A stretch of DNA of 64,000 nucleotides from JAEUOS01 sp965279115. Lineage in GTDB: Bacteria > Pseudomonadota > Gammaproteobacteria > Burkholderiales > JAEUOS01. Where the stretch lies: positions 3,162,001 to 3,226,000 of the forward strand of contig OZ257137.1 in NCBI GenBank assembly GCA_965279115.1. The letters are read 5' to 3'. The notes under the pieces are model-generated. The model searched no databases. It was not told the origin of the DNA and saw only the letters and a list, made by a program, of their open reading frames with translations. The translations under genes and the position numbers were made by a program. Shown here one piece after another: positions 1 through 8,811 of this stretch (positions are counted from its first letter, which is position 1; the number at the start of each line of letters is the position of its first letter).

Positions 1-972
1 GCCTGGGATGTAGGGGTAGGCCGCCACGACGGCCAGCACCCAGATGCCGAACACGACGATGCGCCGTGTCGCGCCTGCGGTCTCGCGGTGCAGGCCGGGA
101 ATGGTGAGCTTGCCGCTCTGCACGGAGCGAAACGCCCCGCGCGCGCCGCGGCTCAAGCCTTCTGCGAACAGCATGATCAGCACCACCGCGATCAGGCCGG
201 GGATGGCCGCCGCGATGCCGGCGCCAAGATTGCCCAGGGTTTGCCAAACCAGTTCGCCCAGGCGCAGCGACAGCGGCATGGTTGCCGGGAACTCGTGCAG
301 CACGTAGGCGAGCCAGGCATAGGCGATCGCGAACCCGACGGCTAACCCTGCGATCTGCATGGCGCGCAACACCAGTGTCCTGCCGTGGGCGGCGAGGCTG
401 GCGGGCACCTGCGCCGCGGCGGGCGTGTCCGGCGTCTGCAAACGCAGGCCCATGTGGCCGATCACGCGAACCAGCAGCCAAAGGGCGAATCCCGCAACCA
501 GGGTCGCGACCATTGCATGCAGCAGGCCGCGCATCATCACATCCGGCTGGCGTTGCGCGCGCGAGGCGGAAACAGCGACTTTCAGGCGTTCACGCGCTGC
601 CGTCATGGTTTGCTGCAGGTTCAGCCTGTGCCCGGGTTCGAGATCGTCGGCCAGCAGGGTAAAGAGGACGATGTCGGCACAGCGCAACGCGATGCCGGAG
701 CGCTGGGTGCCGGACTCGACGATCGTGATGGGGACTTCGTCGAACTCGAGCGGCAGGGCACGTGCTTCAAGTTCGGCGATGCGGGCCTGGGCGCGGGCCA
801 CGCGCCCGTGCGGGTCGGCGCCGTTGTAGGAGACGCGGAAGCTGACGATTGCGCGCTGCGCCCAGATGAGGTCGGCGTCCGGACGGGCAGCGCCATCGGC
901 GGCTGACGCGCTGCCTGCAATGAATACCGCCACCGCAGCGGCGAGAAGCGACAGGAATCGTGTGATCAACAT
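1..972 (-). CDS. MscS-type mechanosensitive channel family protein, N-terminal part (cut by window edge)
   Basis: An open frame of 324 codons reads without a stop from an ATG at 972 to the window edge, so the C-terminal half is missing. Residues 1-24 look like a signal peptide ending in ASA. A soluble segment of about 125 residues follows, then hydrophobic spans near 150-172, 205-228, 245-270 and 303-322. The last visible residues (AAYPYIPG) resemble the point where the pore helix and MscS domain begin in large MscS-family proteins. Such channels release solutes on osmotic downshock and sit in the inner membrane. The diagnostic MscS beta domain is outside the window, so the family call rests on topology and the final motif. 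The start is preceded by a GGGG-type ribosome site and by an inverted repeat at 978-1001. Confidence 0.7.
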   Translation of the reverse strand, partial: MLITRFLSLLAAAVAVFIAGSASAADGAARPDADLIWAQRAIVSFRVSYNGADPHGRVARAQARIAELEARALPLEFDEVPITIVESGTQRSGIALRCADIVLFTLLADDLEPGHRLNLQQTMTAARERLKVAVSASRAQRQPDVMMRGLLHAMVATLVAGFALWLLVRVIGHMGLRLQTPDTPAAAQVPASLAAHGRTLVLRAMQIAGLAVGFAIAYAWLAYVLHEFPATMPLSLRLGELVWQTLGNLGAGIAAAIPGLIAVVLIMLFAEGLSRGARGAFRSVQSGKLTIPGLHRETAGATRRIVVFGIWVLAVVAAYPYIPG

Positions 973-977
973 GCCCC

Positions 978-1001
978 GGACGACCAAAATGAGTGTCGTC
1001 C
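978..1001. promoter_or_regulatory. Inverted repeat ahead of the MscS-like gene
   Basis: GGACGAC and GTCGTCC are perfect complements separated by 10 bases. The repeat lies 6 bases upstream of the start codon of the minus-strand channel gene, so in its mRNA it would form a hairpin beside the ribosome site. It could also be an operator. Only the symmetry is seen; the role is inferred. Confidence 0.35.
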
Positions 1002-1013
1002 AAGTTTAATACG

Positions 1014-1034
1014 GCCTCTCCGCAGGGGAGAGGC
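1014..1034 (-). terminator. Hairpin downstream of the 1043-1264 gene
   Basis: GCCTCTCC and GGAGAGGC form a perfect 8-bp stem with a 5-base loop, 9 bases after the stop of the small minus-strand gene. There is no strong T tract, so it may be a weak or Rho-assisted terminator, or a transcript-stabilising hairpin between two co-directional genes. Confidence 0.45.
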
Positions 1035-1042
1035 TGGATGCA

Positions 1043-1264
1043 CTACCTGGCGCGTTTGCTGTCTGCCGAGGACTCTGCATCGACGAATGCGTCGAACTGG
1101 GCCAGTTCCTTGGACAGCCTGGCGCGGGAAGGGCGGTCGAGCGGGTGGCAGACGCGCGACTTCAGGTTCCATGATTTTGCGCGCTTGAGCGCTTCGGCGA
1201 CGGCATCGGCGTCGCCGAGCATGACAAACGGATTGACCTGGGCACGGGTTTCGAGGGTTTGCAT
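1043..1264 (-). CDS. Small hypothetical protein (73 aa)
   Basis: I do not recognise a named family. The protein is soluble, with a short hydrophobic N-terminal part (NPFVMLGDADAVAEALKRA), then a Trp/Lys/Arg-rich centre and a mixed-charge helical C-terminus. No signal peptide, membrane span or metal motif is visible. The ATG at 1264 has AGGAAG about 8 bases upstream, which supports translation. It is followed by a strong hairpin and then by the MscS-like gene on the same strand. Inverted repeats upstream (1342-1374) could be operators for it. Confidence 0.5.
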   Translation of the reverse strand: MQTLETRAQVNPFVMLGDADAVAEALKRAKSWNLKSRVCHPLDRPSRARLSKELAQFDAFVDAESSADSKRAR

Positions 1265-1341
1265 GGCGGTCTTCCTGGTAGGTTGAAGGTTATGCGCTGG
1301 AAGACAGTATGCGATCGGGGTCCGGAATTCTTAAGTCGCCG

Positions 1342-1374
1342 CCTACCGCTTCGCTGCGTAGGAACTTCTCCTAC
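1342..1374. promoter_or_regulatory. Overlapping inverted repeats in a divergent intergenic region
   Basis: GTAGGA-ACTTC-TCCTAC (1358-1374) is a perfect 6+6 palindrome. Its left arm also pairs with CCTAC at 1342-1346. The repeats sit in the 231-base gap between the small minus-strand gene (start 1264) and the patatin gene (start 1496). This arrangement suits a shared operator for a dimeric regulator; no regulator can be named from the sequence. The rest of the gap shows only a ribosome site at 1481-1490. Confidence 0.35.
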
Positions 1375-1495
1375 TTTGGTGTCGGCGCGGCGCTTGAGGG
1401 GCGGAGGTTTTTAGCGCTAGTATTCGCCCCATGGTGAGCGCTCGCCAACCCGATACGCGTTCAGGCGCGGCGAAACAGCCGGGGGAGGCGCGACT

Positions 1496-2644
1496 TTGAG
1501 TTCCGCCGCTTCGGCGCCCAATCACGCCGGACTCATCCTCACCGGCGGTGGTGCCCGTGCCGCCTATCAGGTCGGGGTGCTCAAGTACATCGCCGAACTG
1601 TTGCCAGACCCCACGGTCAATCCATTTCCGATCATATGCGGCACTTCCGCAGGCGCCATCAACGCGGCTTCGCTGGCCTGCTTTTCGCGCGATTTCGGCA
1701 AGTCGGTCGATTACCTGCGCTCGGTCTGGGAGAATTTCCATGCCCACCATGTGTATCGCTCCGATCCCTGGGGGATCGGTCGCACCGGGGCGCACTGGCT
1801 CGGGGCCCTTGTCGCGGGCTGGATTGTGCGTTCCTCGCCGCGCTCCCTGCTCGACAATTCGCCGCTCAGGGAACTCCTTGAGCGCAACTTGCCTTTCGGG
1901 GATATCGACGCCGCCATCGAGTCCGGTGCACTCAAGGCGCTGTGCATCACGGCGTCGGGCTATGCGTCCGGACAGAGCGTGAATTTCTTTCATGCCGGGG
2001 CGGACGTGGAGCCCTGGGCGCGCCAGCAAAGGGTTTCGGCGCGTGCACACATTTCCGTGGATCACCTGTTGGCGTCCTCGGCCATTCCGTTCATATTTCC
2101 GGCCGTCAAGATCCATCGTGAATATTTTGGCGACGGGTCGATGCGGCAGATCGCGCCCATCAGCCCGGCGATCCATCTGGGCGCCTCGCGCATCCTGGTC
2201 ATTGGCGCCGGCCGCATACATGAGCCGACCGATCGCGTGCGTGGCGAGGCCTATCCCTCGCTGGCGCAGGTCGCCGGCCATGCCCTGTCGTCGATTTTCC
2301 TGGACAGCCTGAACGTCGACATCGAGCGCGTCCTGCGCATCAACCACACGCTTTCGCATATTCCGCCGGAATCCGCCGCCCGCGCCGAGGTGGCCTTGCG
2401 GCCCGTAGAGGTGCTGGTGATTTCACCGTCCGAGCGCCTTGACACGCTGGCTGCCCGGCATGTGAAAAGCCTGCCCTGGTCGGTGCGCGCCCTCTTGCGC
2501 GGCATCGGCGCGATGAACCGCAAGGGGTCCGCCCTGGCCAGCTATCTGCTGTTCGAGTCGACTTACACGCGCGCGCTGATCGATCTGGGCTATCGCGACA
2601 CCGAGGCGCGTCGCGAGGAAGTCCTGCGCTTCCTCGAAGTCTAG
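1496..2644 (+). CDS. Patatin-like phospholipase family protein
   Basis: A 382-residue patatin-fold serine hydrolase, probably acting on phospholipids or other acyl esters. The oxyanion-hole motif GGGARA lies at about residues 18-23. The nucleophile elbow GTSAG is near residues 50-54, and the catalytic Asp is in DGS near residues 206-208, giving a complete Ser-Asp dyad. No signal peptide is visible, so it is probably cytoplasmic or peripheral. The start is TTG at 1496, chosen because GGGGGAGG lies 7 bases upstream and no ATG is available before the oxyanion motif. The protein is longer than minimal patatins, and its C-terminal 100 residues have no clear domain. The RNase gene follows after 17 bases. 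Confidence 0.85.
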   Translation: MSSAASAPNHAGLILTGGGARAAYQVGVLKYIAELLPDPTVNPFPIICGTSAGAINAASLACFSRDFGKSVDYLRSVWENFHAHHVYRSDPWGIGRTGAHWLGALVAGWIVRSSPRSLLDNSPLRELLERNLPFGDIDAAIESGALKALCITASGYASGQSVNFFHAGADVEPWARQQRVSARAHISVDHLLASSAIPFIFPAVKIHREYFGDGSMRQIAPISPAIHLGASRILVIGAGRIHEPTDRVRGEAYPSLAQVAGHALSSIFLDSLNVDIERVLRINHTLSHIPPESAARAEVALRPVEVLVISPSERLDTLAARHVKSLPWSVRALLRGIGAMNRKGSALASYLLFESTYTRALIDLGYRDTEARREEVLRFLEV

Positions 2645-2661
2645 GCTATGCTCCGGCCGTT

Positions 2662-3063
2662 ATGAAAAGTCCGGTCATTCTCATGCGCTTCGCAGCCCGC
2701 CATTTCCTGCTGGCATTGGTGCTTGTCGCTTGCTGTTGCGGCGTAGCCCATGCCTTCGCACCCGGCGAGATCGAAATCGCGGCACTGCCTCGCGAAGGGC
2801 GGTCGGTGTATGCCGCGATCCGCAAGGGCGGACCGTTCGCATATCCGAAGGACGGGTCGACCTTCGGCAACTTCGAGGGGCATTTGCCCAAGAAGCGTCG
2901 CGGCTACTACCGGGAGTACACGGTGGAAACGCCCGGCGCGCGCAATCGCGGCGCACGCCGCATCGTCTGCGGCGGCGAATCCCGCGAATGGGAGCGCAAC
3001 GCCCCCGCGTCCTGCTATTACACCGACGATCATTACGCGTCGTTCCGACGCATCCGGGAGTGA
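2662..3063 (+). CDS. Secreted guanyl-specific ribonuclease (barnase / RNase N1-T1 family)
   Basis: A 133-residue precursor. The N-terminus carries a signal peptide with a hydrophobic core (LLALVLVACCC) and a likely cleavage site after AHA near residue 31, so the mature enzyme is about 100 residues, close to barnase. The catalytic triad of the family can be placed: Glu in YREYT, Arg in RGARRI and His in TDDHY. Two Cys (IVCGG and SCYY) could form a disulfide. The enzyme would cleave single-stranded RNA outside the cell or in the periplasm. The barstar-like gene follows directly, as in Bacillus. An in-frame ATG at 2683 is an alternative start, and neither start has a good ribosome site. Confidence 0.85.
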   Translation: MKSPVILMRFAARHFLLALVLVACCCGVAHAFAPGEIEIAALPREGRSVYAAIRKGGPFAYPKDGSTFGNFEGHLPKKRRGYYREYTVETPGARNRGARRIVCGGESREWERNAPASCYYTDDHYASFRRIRE

Positions 3064-3065
3064 AC

Positions 3066-3374
3066 GTGGCGACAGCTGAAAAGGCGAAGCGGGCGCCGGG
3101 GCAGTGGCGGGTCGATTTCAAGGGGCTGAAATCGCGCGAGTCCATGCTCAAGGCAATAGCGGCGGCTTTCGAGTTTCCGCCGCATTTCGGCGTCAACCTG
3201 GATGCCTTGTACGACTGCCTGACCGACCTGCCGCTGGAGCGCGGCAAGACCTACTCGATAGAACTCGCGGGCCTGCCGCATGGCGCCGTCGGCGATGGCG
3301 TGCACACGGTGTTCGCCGATGCCGCCGAACATTGGCGTGAACACGGCGTATCCCTGGCGATCCGCCGGGATTAG
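3066..3374 (+). CDS. Barstar family ribonuclease inhibitor
   Basis: A 102-residue cytoplasmic protein that would bind and block the adjacent RNase before export. The segment NLDALYDCLTDLP matches the barstar binding helix (NLDALWDCLTG in barstar), including the Asp residues that plug the barnase active site. The GTG at 3066 is chosen as start because GGGAG lies 6 bases upstream and it begins 2 bases after the RNase stop, implying translational coupling. An in-frame extension further upstream would overlap the RNase gene and is not credible. Confidence 0.87.
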   Translation: MATAEKAKRAPGQWRVDFKGLKSRESMLKAIAAAFEFPPHFGVNLDALYDCLTDLPLERGKTYSIELAGLPHGAVGDGVHTVFADAAEHWREHGVSLAIRRD

Positions 3375-3403
3375 CCTGTTGTGGCCCGGCGAGAATCGCG
3401 CGG

Positions 3404-4539
<1,136 letters not shown>

Positions 4540-4543
<4 letters not shown>

Positions 4544-5841
4544 GCGATGAAGTTTCGGACCTGTCGATTCTGATCGTCGATGACGATGAGCCAAATCGGT
4601 ATACGCTCGCGCGCCGGCTGACCCGGGACGGGTTTGCGAACCTTGGCATGGCTTCCAACGGTGTCGAAGCATTGGCGTCCCTGCGCCAGGACAAATTCGA
4701 CCTGGTTCTGCTCGACATCATGATGCCGGAACTCGATGGTTTCGGCGTGCTGGAGGCGATGAAGGCCGACCCGTCCCTGGCCGGGATACCGGTGATCGTG
4801 GTTTCCGCCAATGACGACAACGCCAAGTTCGTGCGTGCCATCGAACTCGGCGCCATGGACTATCTGGCCAAGCCATTCGATCCGGTGCTGCTCAAGGCGC
4901 GGGTGAGGGCTTCGCTGGAGCGGCGCCAGCTCCAGGCGGGGCTTGAGTCGGCGCTCGCCGAGACCCGTGCCATGCTCGAACTGAGCCCGGTAGCCACGTT
5001 CTTCCTCAAGGACCTGAAAGTCGGCTGGATGAACGCGATGTGCGAGCACCTGCTCGGCTACCGCGCCAGCGAACTGATCGGCCGTACCATCGCCCACCTG
5101 CACCTCAACGAGGACGACTATGACGCCGTCCTGGCCCGGGTGGAGTCCACGCTCAAGACCGGCGCCGTGTTTCGTGGCGACATCCACATGAAGCGCCGCG
5201 ATGGTCGCGTGATCCTGACGCGCGCCGCGGCCAAGGCGATCACGCCCTGGGACCTGGCCCGCGGCGTAGTGTGGACGGTCGAGGACGTTACCGAGCAGCG
5301 TGCCGACGCGGCGCGGGTGGCCTTCCTCGCGCACCATGACCAGTTGACCGGCCTGCCCAACCGGATTCTCCTTGCCGACCGGCTACGTGTCGCACTCGCG
5401 CACTCGTCGCGCAACAAGGTGTCCTGCGGATTGATGTTCCTTGACCTCGACCGCTTCAAATCGATCAACGACACCTTGGGGCATGCCATTGGCGACGAAT
5501 TGCTGATCGAGGTTTCCCGCCGGCTCAAGGCCAGCGTGCGCGACTCCGATACCGTGGCGCGGCTCGGTGGCGACGAATTCGTGGTGGTATTGCCGGCGCT
5601 GCGCTCGGTCGACGACGCCGAGGTGGTTGCGAAGAAGATCCTGACTTCGCTTGGCGCGCCCTACGAGTTGTCCGGTCATCCGGTGCGCACTTCTCCCTCC
5701 ATCGGCATCGCCCTGTATCCGGATAGTGCGAGCGACGGCGACATGCTGCTCAAGAATGCGGATGCTGCCATGTATGAAGCCAAGCAGGGTGGGCGCAACG
5801 ACTACCGCTTTTTCCGCCCCGGCATGCAGGTGCCGGTCTGA
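4540..5841 (+). CDS. Response regulator diguanylate cyclase (REC-PAS-GGDEF)
   Basis: 433 residues. The receiver domain (about 8-125) has acidic DDDE and phospho-acceptor Asp59 in LVLLDIMMPE, with the conserved Lys in AKPFDP. A PAS domain (about 140-255) follows. The C-terminal GGDEF domain has an intact active-site motif at 343-347 and an RDSD product-inhibition site (I-site) five residues before it. It should therefore make cyclic di-GMP from GTP with feedback control. There is no EAL domain. The four-base overlap with the kinase gene upstream indicates one operon and one two-component pathway that turns a signal at the membrane into c-di-GMP. Confidence 0.9.
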
Positions 5842-5877
5842 GCCGGCGGGTGACCTTGAAGGGGCATCCGCCCGATC

Positions 5878-6321
5878 CTACGGATTTGCGAATTCGCGGC
5901 TGAGTTCCCGCCTGGCGCCGGCAATGGCTGTCTTTGCCGCCACCGCCAGTGCGGCGCGCAGTTCCGGCGGCAAGCCACCGGCCCCGTCGCCGGCCGCGCC
6001 AAACGACTGCGCCAGCGCGCCATTGATCAAGCGGTCCGCGGCATCGCCATCGAGCAGCTTCTTCATGGCCCGCTGCACTGCCGGTCCGGGATCGAAATCA
6101 TCGCCCGAGCCACTTGCCAGGCGAACCGCAAATTCGGCCAACAGCACCGTGGCAATGCCGGTCAGCGCGCTCTTGAGCGCGGGATCCATGTCGGAAGCGG
6201 TCCTGGCCGGCGCCGGCAGAGCGGCATCGCCGGCGTCTCCCGCAGCATGAACAGGTGACGCGGCCATGACCGCACAGGCCAGCGTGACTGCCGAAATGGC
6301 GGCTTTCGCGAGAATGCGCAT
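5878..6321 (-). CDS. Hypothetical exported protein (147 aa)
   Basis: No family is recognised. The ATG at 6321 has GGAGGG 6 bases upstream and opens a clear signal peptide (MRILAKAAISAVTLACAVMA, cleavage after VHA). The mature part is Ala-rich and helical, with an acidic stretch (GSGDDFDPG) and a Gly-rich segment before a C-terminal helix. It lies 34 bases downstream of yidB on the same strand and may be cotranscribed. The frame extends further upstream without a ribosome site, overlapping yidB; that extension is rejected. Confidence 0.6.
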   Translation of the reverse strand: MRILAKAAISAVTLACAVMAASPVHAAGDAGDAALPAPARTASDMDPALKSALTGIATVLLAEFAVRLASGSGDDFDPGPAVQRAMKKLLDGDAADRLINGALAQSFGAAGDGAGGLPPELRAALAVAAKTAIAGARRELSREFANP

Positions 6322-6355
6322 GTTTCCCTCCAGGCGCCCCGACCGGCCGGCGACG

Positions 6356-6763
6356 CTATTTGTTGAGCAATCCCTGCAACATGCCGAGCGCACTGCCCAT
6401 GTCAAGGGACCCTTCGACCTGCCCGTTGGGAGTGAGTTTGTCCACCACCTGGGGCAGCAGTTCACTTAAACGCCCGGAAACGTCTTCGGATGACAGGCCG
6501 AACTTCGATGCCAGTGCCCCCAGTTGCTCGCCGCCCAGCACGTTCTGGACCTGTTCGGCCGATATGGGCAGGTTCGACCCGGTGCCCACCCAGGACGCGG
6601 CGATTTCGCCCAGGCCCTTGTCCTTGAACGACTGCACCAATCCCGCCAGTCCGCCTTCATGCTGGTTGACCAGGCCCAGAATGCCTTGCAGCAGGTTGTT
6701 CTGGCCGTCGCCGGAGGAGAGCGCCTGACCGGCGATTTGCGTGATCGAATCGAGAAGACCCAT
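6356..6763 (-). CDS. YidB family protein (DUF937)
   Basis: 135 residues, close to the usual YidB length. The opening MGLLDSITQIAGQAL, the central NLLQGILGLVNQHEGGLAGLVQSFKDKGLGEIA region (read in two halves) and the C-terminal helix are typical of this bacterial family, whose biochemical role is unknown. The segment WVGTGSNLPISAEQVQNVLG is the family's most recognisable part. Two ATGs lie in tandem (6766 and 6763). The second is chosen because AGGA then sits 7 bases upstream. Confidence 0.8.
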   Translation of the reverse strand: MGLLDSITQIAGQALSSGDGQNNLLQGILGLVNQHEGGLAGLVQSFKDKGLGEIAASWVGTGSNLPISAEQVQNVLGGEQLGALASKFGLSSEDVSGRLSELLPQVVDKLTPNGQVEGSLDMGSALGMLQGLLNK

Positions 6764-6819
6764 CATGGTTTCCTTGCAGTTCTGCCCGGGCGAAATTGCC
6801 TGGGCATGTTGAGTCGATT

Positions 6820-7968
6820 CTAGTTCTTCTTCGCCAGGTTGAGCGCATCGATCACCACGCGGGTGAAGCGGTAGCTGGCCCATTGGGCAAGGCGGGTCAT
6901 GCGACCCGAGCGATTGAAGGTGTCCGCCGTCACCTCGTGCGCGCCGGCGGTCATCGCCTCTTCCACGCTTTCTTCGAGGCTTGCAGCGAACCCGGCGTCG
7001 AAGACTTCAATGTTGGCCTCGCGCGAGAGCAGCAGACTGAAGGGGTCGAGGTTCGAGGACCCCACGGTGGCCCATTTGTGATCGACCACCGCGACCTTCG
7101 CATGCAGGAAGCTCTTGCGATACTCGAAAATCGCGACACCGGCGGCCTGCAGCCTGCGGTAAAGGAATTCCGCCGCCCGCTTGAGCATCGGATGGTCGCT
7201 CGGACCCTGCAGCAGGATGCGCACACTGACGCCGCGCGCCGCCGCGTCGCGCAACGCATCGTAGATCCGGCGTGAAGGCAGGAAGTAGGCGATCGAGATC
7301 AGGATCGAGGAGCGCGCCCCCGTGATGGCGTTCATGTAGGCGTTCTCGATGTCGCTTCGATGTGCAAGGTTGTCGCGGATCAACAGGCGCGCGCCCATGG
7401 TCCCGGCGGGTTGCGGCGGAGCCGGCTTCTGACGTTTGCCGCGCCGGCGGAACGCGGCAAAGGACGTGACGATCCAGAGATGCCAGGCCGCGTGTCCGAC
7501 ATCATCGACCAGCGGCCCGGTGATACGCACGGCGAAATCGAATCTCGGCGGCACCTCGTTGGGGGTGTTCCAGTCGTCGACGATGTTGATGCCGCCCACG
7601 AACGCGCAGCAGTTGTCGATGACGACCAGCTTGCGGTGCATGCGCCGCAGGCCGCGTACCGGTTGCCACCAAAGCGGGCGGCGGTAGACCTGAATCTCGC
7701 CGCCGGCGCTTTTCAGCATGTCGACAACGCGGCCGGACAGGTCGCGCGCGCCAAAGCCGTCGACCAGCACCCTTACGACGACGCCGCGGCGTGCCGCGGC
7801 GGCAAGCGCCGCCGTGACGCGAATCGCCGTATCGTCTTCGGCATAGATGTAGGTCTCGAGGAAAATCTCGTGCCTGGCGGCCTCGATGGCGGCGAGCAGT
7901 GACGGGAAGTACTCGGCGCCGCACTTGAGCAATTCGATCCGGTTGCCATCCCGTGGCGGGTAGTTCAC
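6820..7968 (-). CDS. clsB: Phospholipase D-like cardiolipin synthase (ClsB type)
   Basis: 382 residues. Two HKD motifs are present: HRKLVVID around residues 110-120, and HAKVAVVD near 290 followed by the usual GSSNLD. The protein begins directly with the catalytic domain and lacks the two N-terminal membrane helices of ClsA, matching ClsB, which joins phosphatidylglycerol with another lipid to give cardiolipin. The start is GTG at 7968, which overlaps the stop of the EEP gene upstream (GTGA). This is the same gene pairing seen with clsB (ybhO) and ybhP in enterobacteria. A longer upstream frame overlapping the EEP gene is rejected. Confidence 0.87.
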   Translation of the reverse strand: MNYPPRDGNRIELLKCGAEYFPSLLAAIEAARHEIFLETYIYAEDDTAIRVTAALAAAARRGVVVRVLVDGFGARDLSGRVVDMLKSAGGEIQVYRRPLWWQPVRGLRRMHRKLVVIDNCCAFVGGINIVDDWNTPNEVPPRFDFAVRITGPLVDDVGHAAWHLWIVTSFAAFRRRGKRQKPAPPQPAGTMGARLLIRDNLAHRSDIENAYMNAITGARSSILISIAYFLPSRRIYDALRDAAARGVSVRILLQGPSDHPMLKRAAEFLYRRLQAAGVAIFEYRKSFLHAKVAVVDHKWATVGSSNLDPFSLLLSREANIEVFDAGFAASLEESVEEAMTAGAHEVTADTFNRSGRMTRLAQWASYRFTRVVIDALNLAKKN

Positions 7969-8705
7969 GGCAGCTTGAAGGTGGCGTGAAGCGCCAGATG
8001 ATCGGAAAGCCGCGCCCAACTGCCCAGGCATTGGGCGTCGGTCGCCACCAGGCCGCGGGTGTAGATGCGATCCAGTCGCAACATGGGCAGGCGGCCCGGG
8101 AAGGTGCGCGGCAGTCGCACGCCGCGGTCGCGAAACACATCCACCAACCCGATGGTCGCCAGCTTCTCCTCGGCCTTGTTGCGCCAGTCGTTGAAGTCGC
8201 CGGCGACGATGACCGGGTCGTGCGGGCCGGCGCGGCTCTCCACCGCCTCGATGATGGTGTCGATCTGGCGTTGACGGCCGCGCTCGAAAAGGCCCAGGTG
8301 CACGCAAAAGCAATGCGCGCGCACTTCCTTGATATTGATTTCGGCATGCAGCAGGCCGCGACGCTCGAAGCGGTGGTCGGAGATGTCGTCATTGCGCACC
8401 GTACCGACCGGAAAGCGCGACAGGATCAGGTTGCCGTGATGGCCGTGGTCGTATACGGCGTTACGGCCGTAGTGCACTTCCGGCCACAGCTCCGCGGCGA
8501 GGAAGCGGCTTTGCGCCAGCAGCGGCCAGTCCGCATGGCGGGCGGCGTGGCTGGAATGGGCGTCCTGCACTTCCTGCAGCATCACGATGTCCGGCGCCAG
8601 GGCGTGCAGTCGCGTGCGCAGGTCGTGCACGATCACCCGCCGGTTGAGAGGCGAAAGTCCCTTGTGGATGTTGAAACTGAGGACTGAGAAGTGCTTGGTC
8701 GGCAT
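7965..8705 (-). CDS. Endonuclease/exonuclease/phosphatase family protein (YbhP-like)
   Basis: 246 residues. EEP fold motifs are visible in order: LSFNIHKG near the N-terminus, the metal-binding Glu in IVMLQEVQDAH, GNLILSRFPV, the central VIVAGDFNDW and the C-terminal His in SDHLAL. These place the catalytic Mg site of DNase I-like hydrolases, but the substrate is unknown. The stop codon overlaps the GTG start of the cardiolipin synthase, so the pair is translationally coupled and may act together in lipid metabolism. An ATG 24 bases upstream (8729) is an alternative start; neither has a good ribosome site. Confidence 0.83.
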   Translation of the reverse strand: MPTKHFSVLSFNIHKGLSPLNRRVIVHDLRTRLHALAPDIVMLQEVQDAHSSHAARHADWPLLAQSRFLAAELWPEVHYGRNAVYDHGHHGNLILSRFPVGTVRNDDISDHRFERRGLLHAEINIKEVRAHCFCVHLGLFERGRQRQIDTIIEAVESRAGPHDPVIVAGDFNDWRNKAEEKLATIGLVDVFRDRGVRLPRTFPGRLPMLRLDRIYTRGLVATDAQCLGSWARLSDHLALHATFKLP

Positions 8706-8811
8706 GGGTGAATGGTACTGCCTGCGCATGGTACCAAGCCAGGAGGGGGGGTCCGCCGGCCGCGCCGGAAATGCGCTAAGGTAGAAGGCCTAGTCTCCCG
8801 GTGGGGAAAAC

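Noticed and set aside
1343..2359. 338-codon minus-strand frame
   Set aside because: Antisense to the patatin gene with intact GTSAG and DGS motifs.
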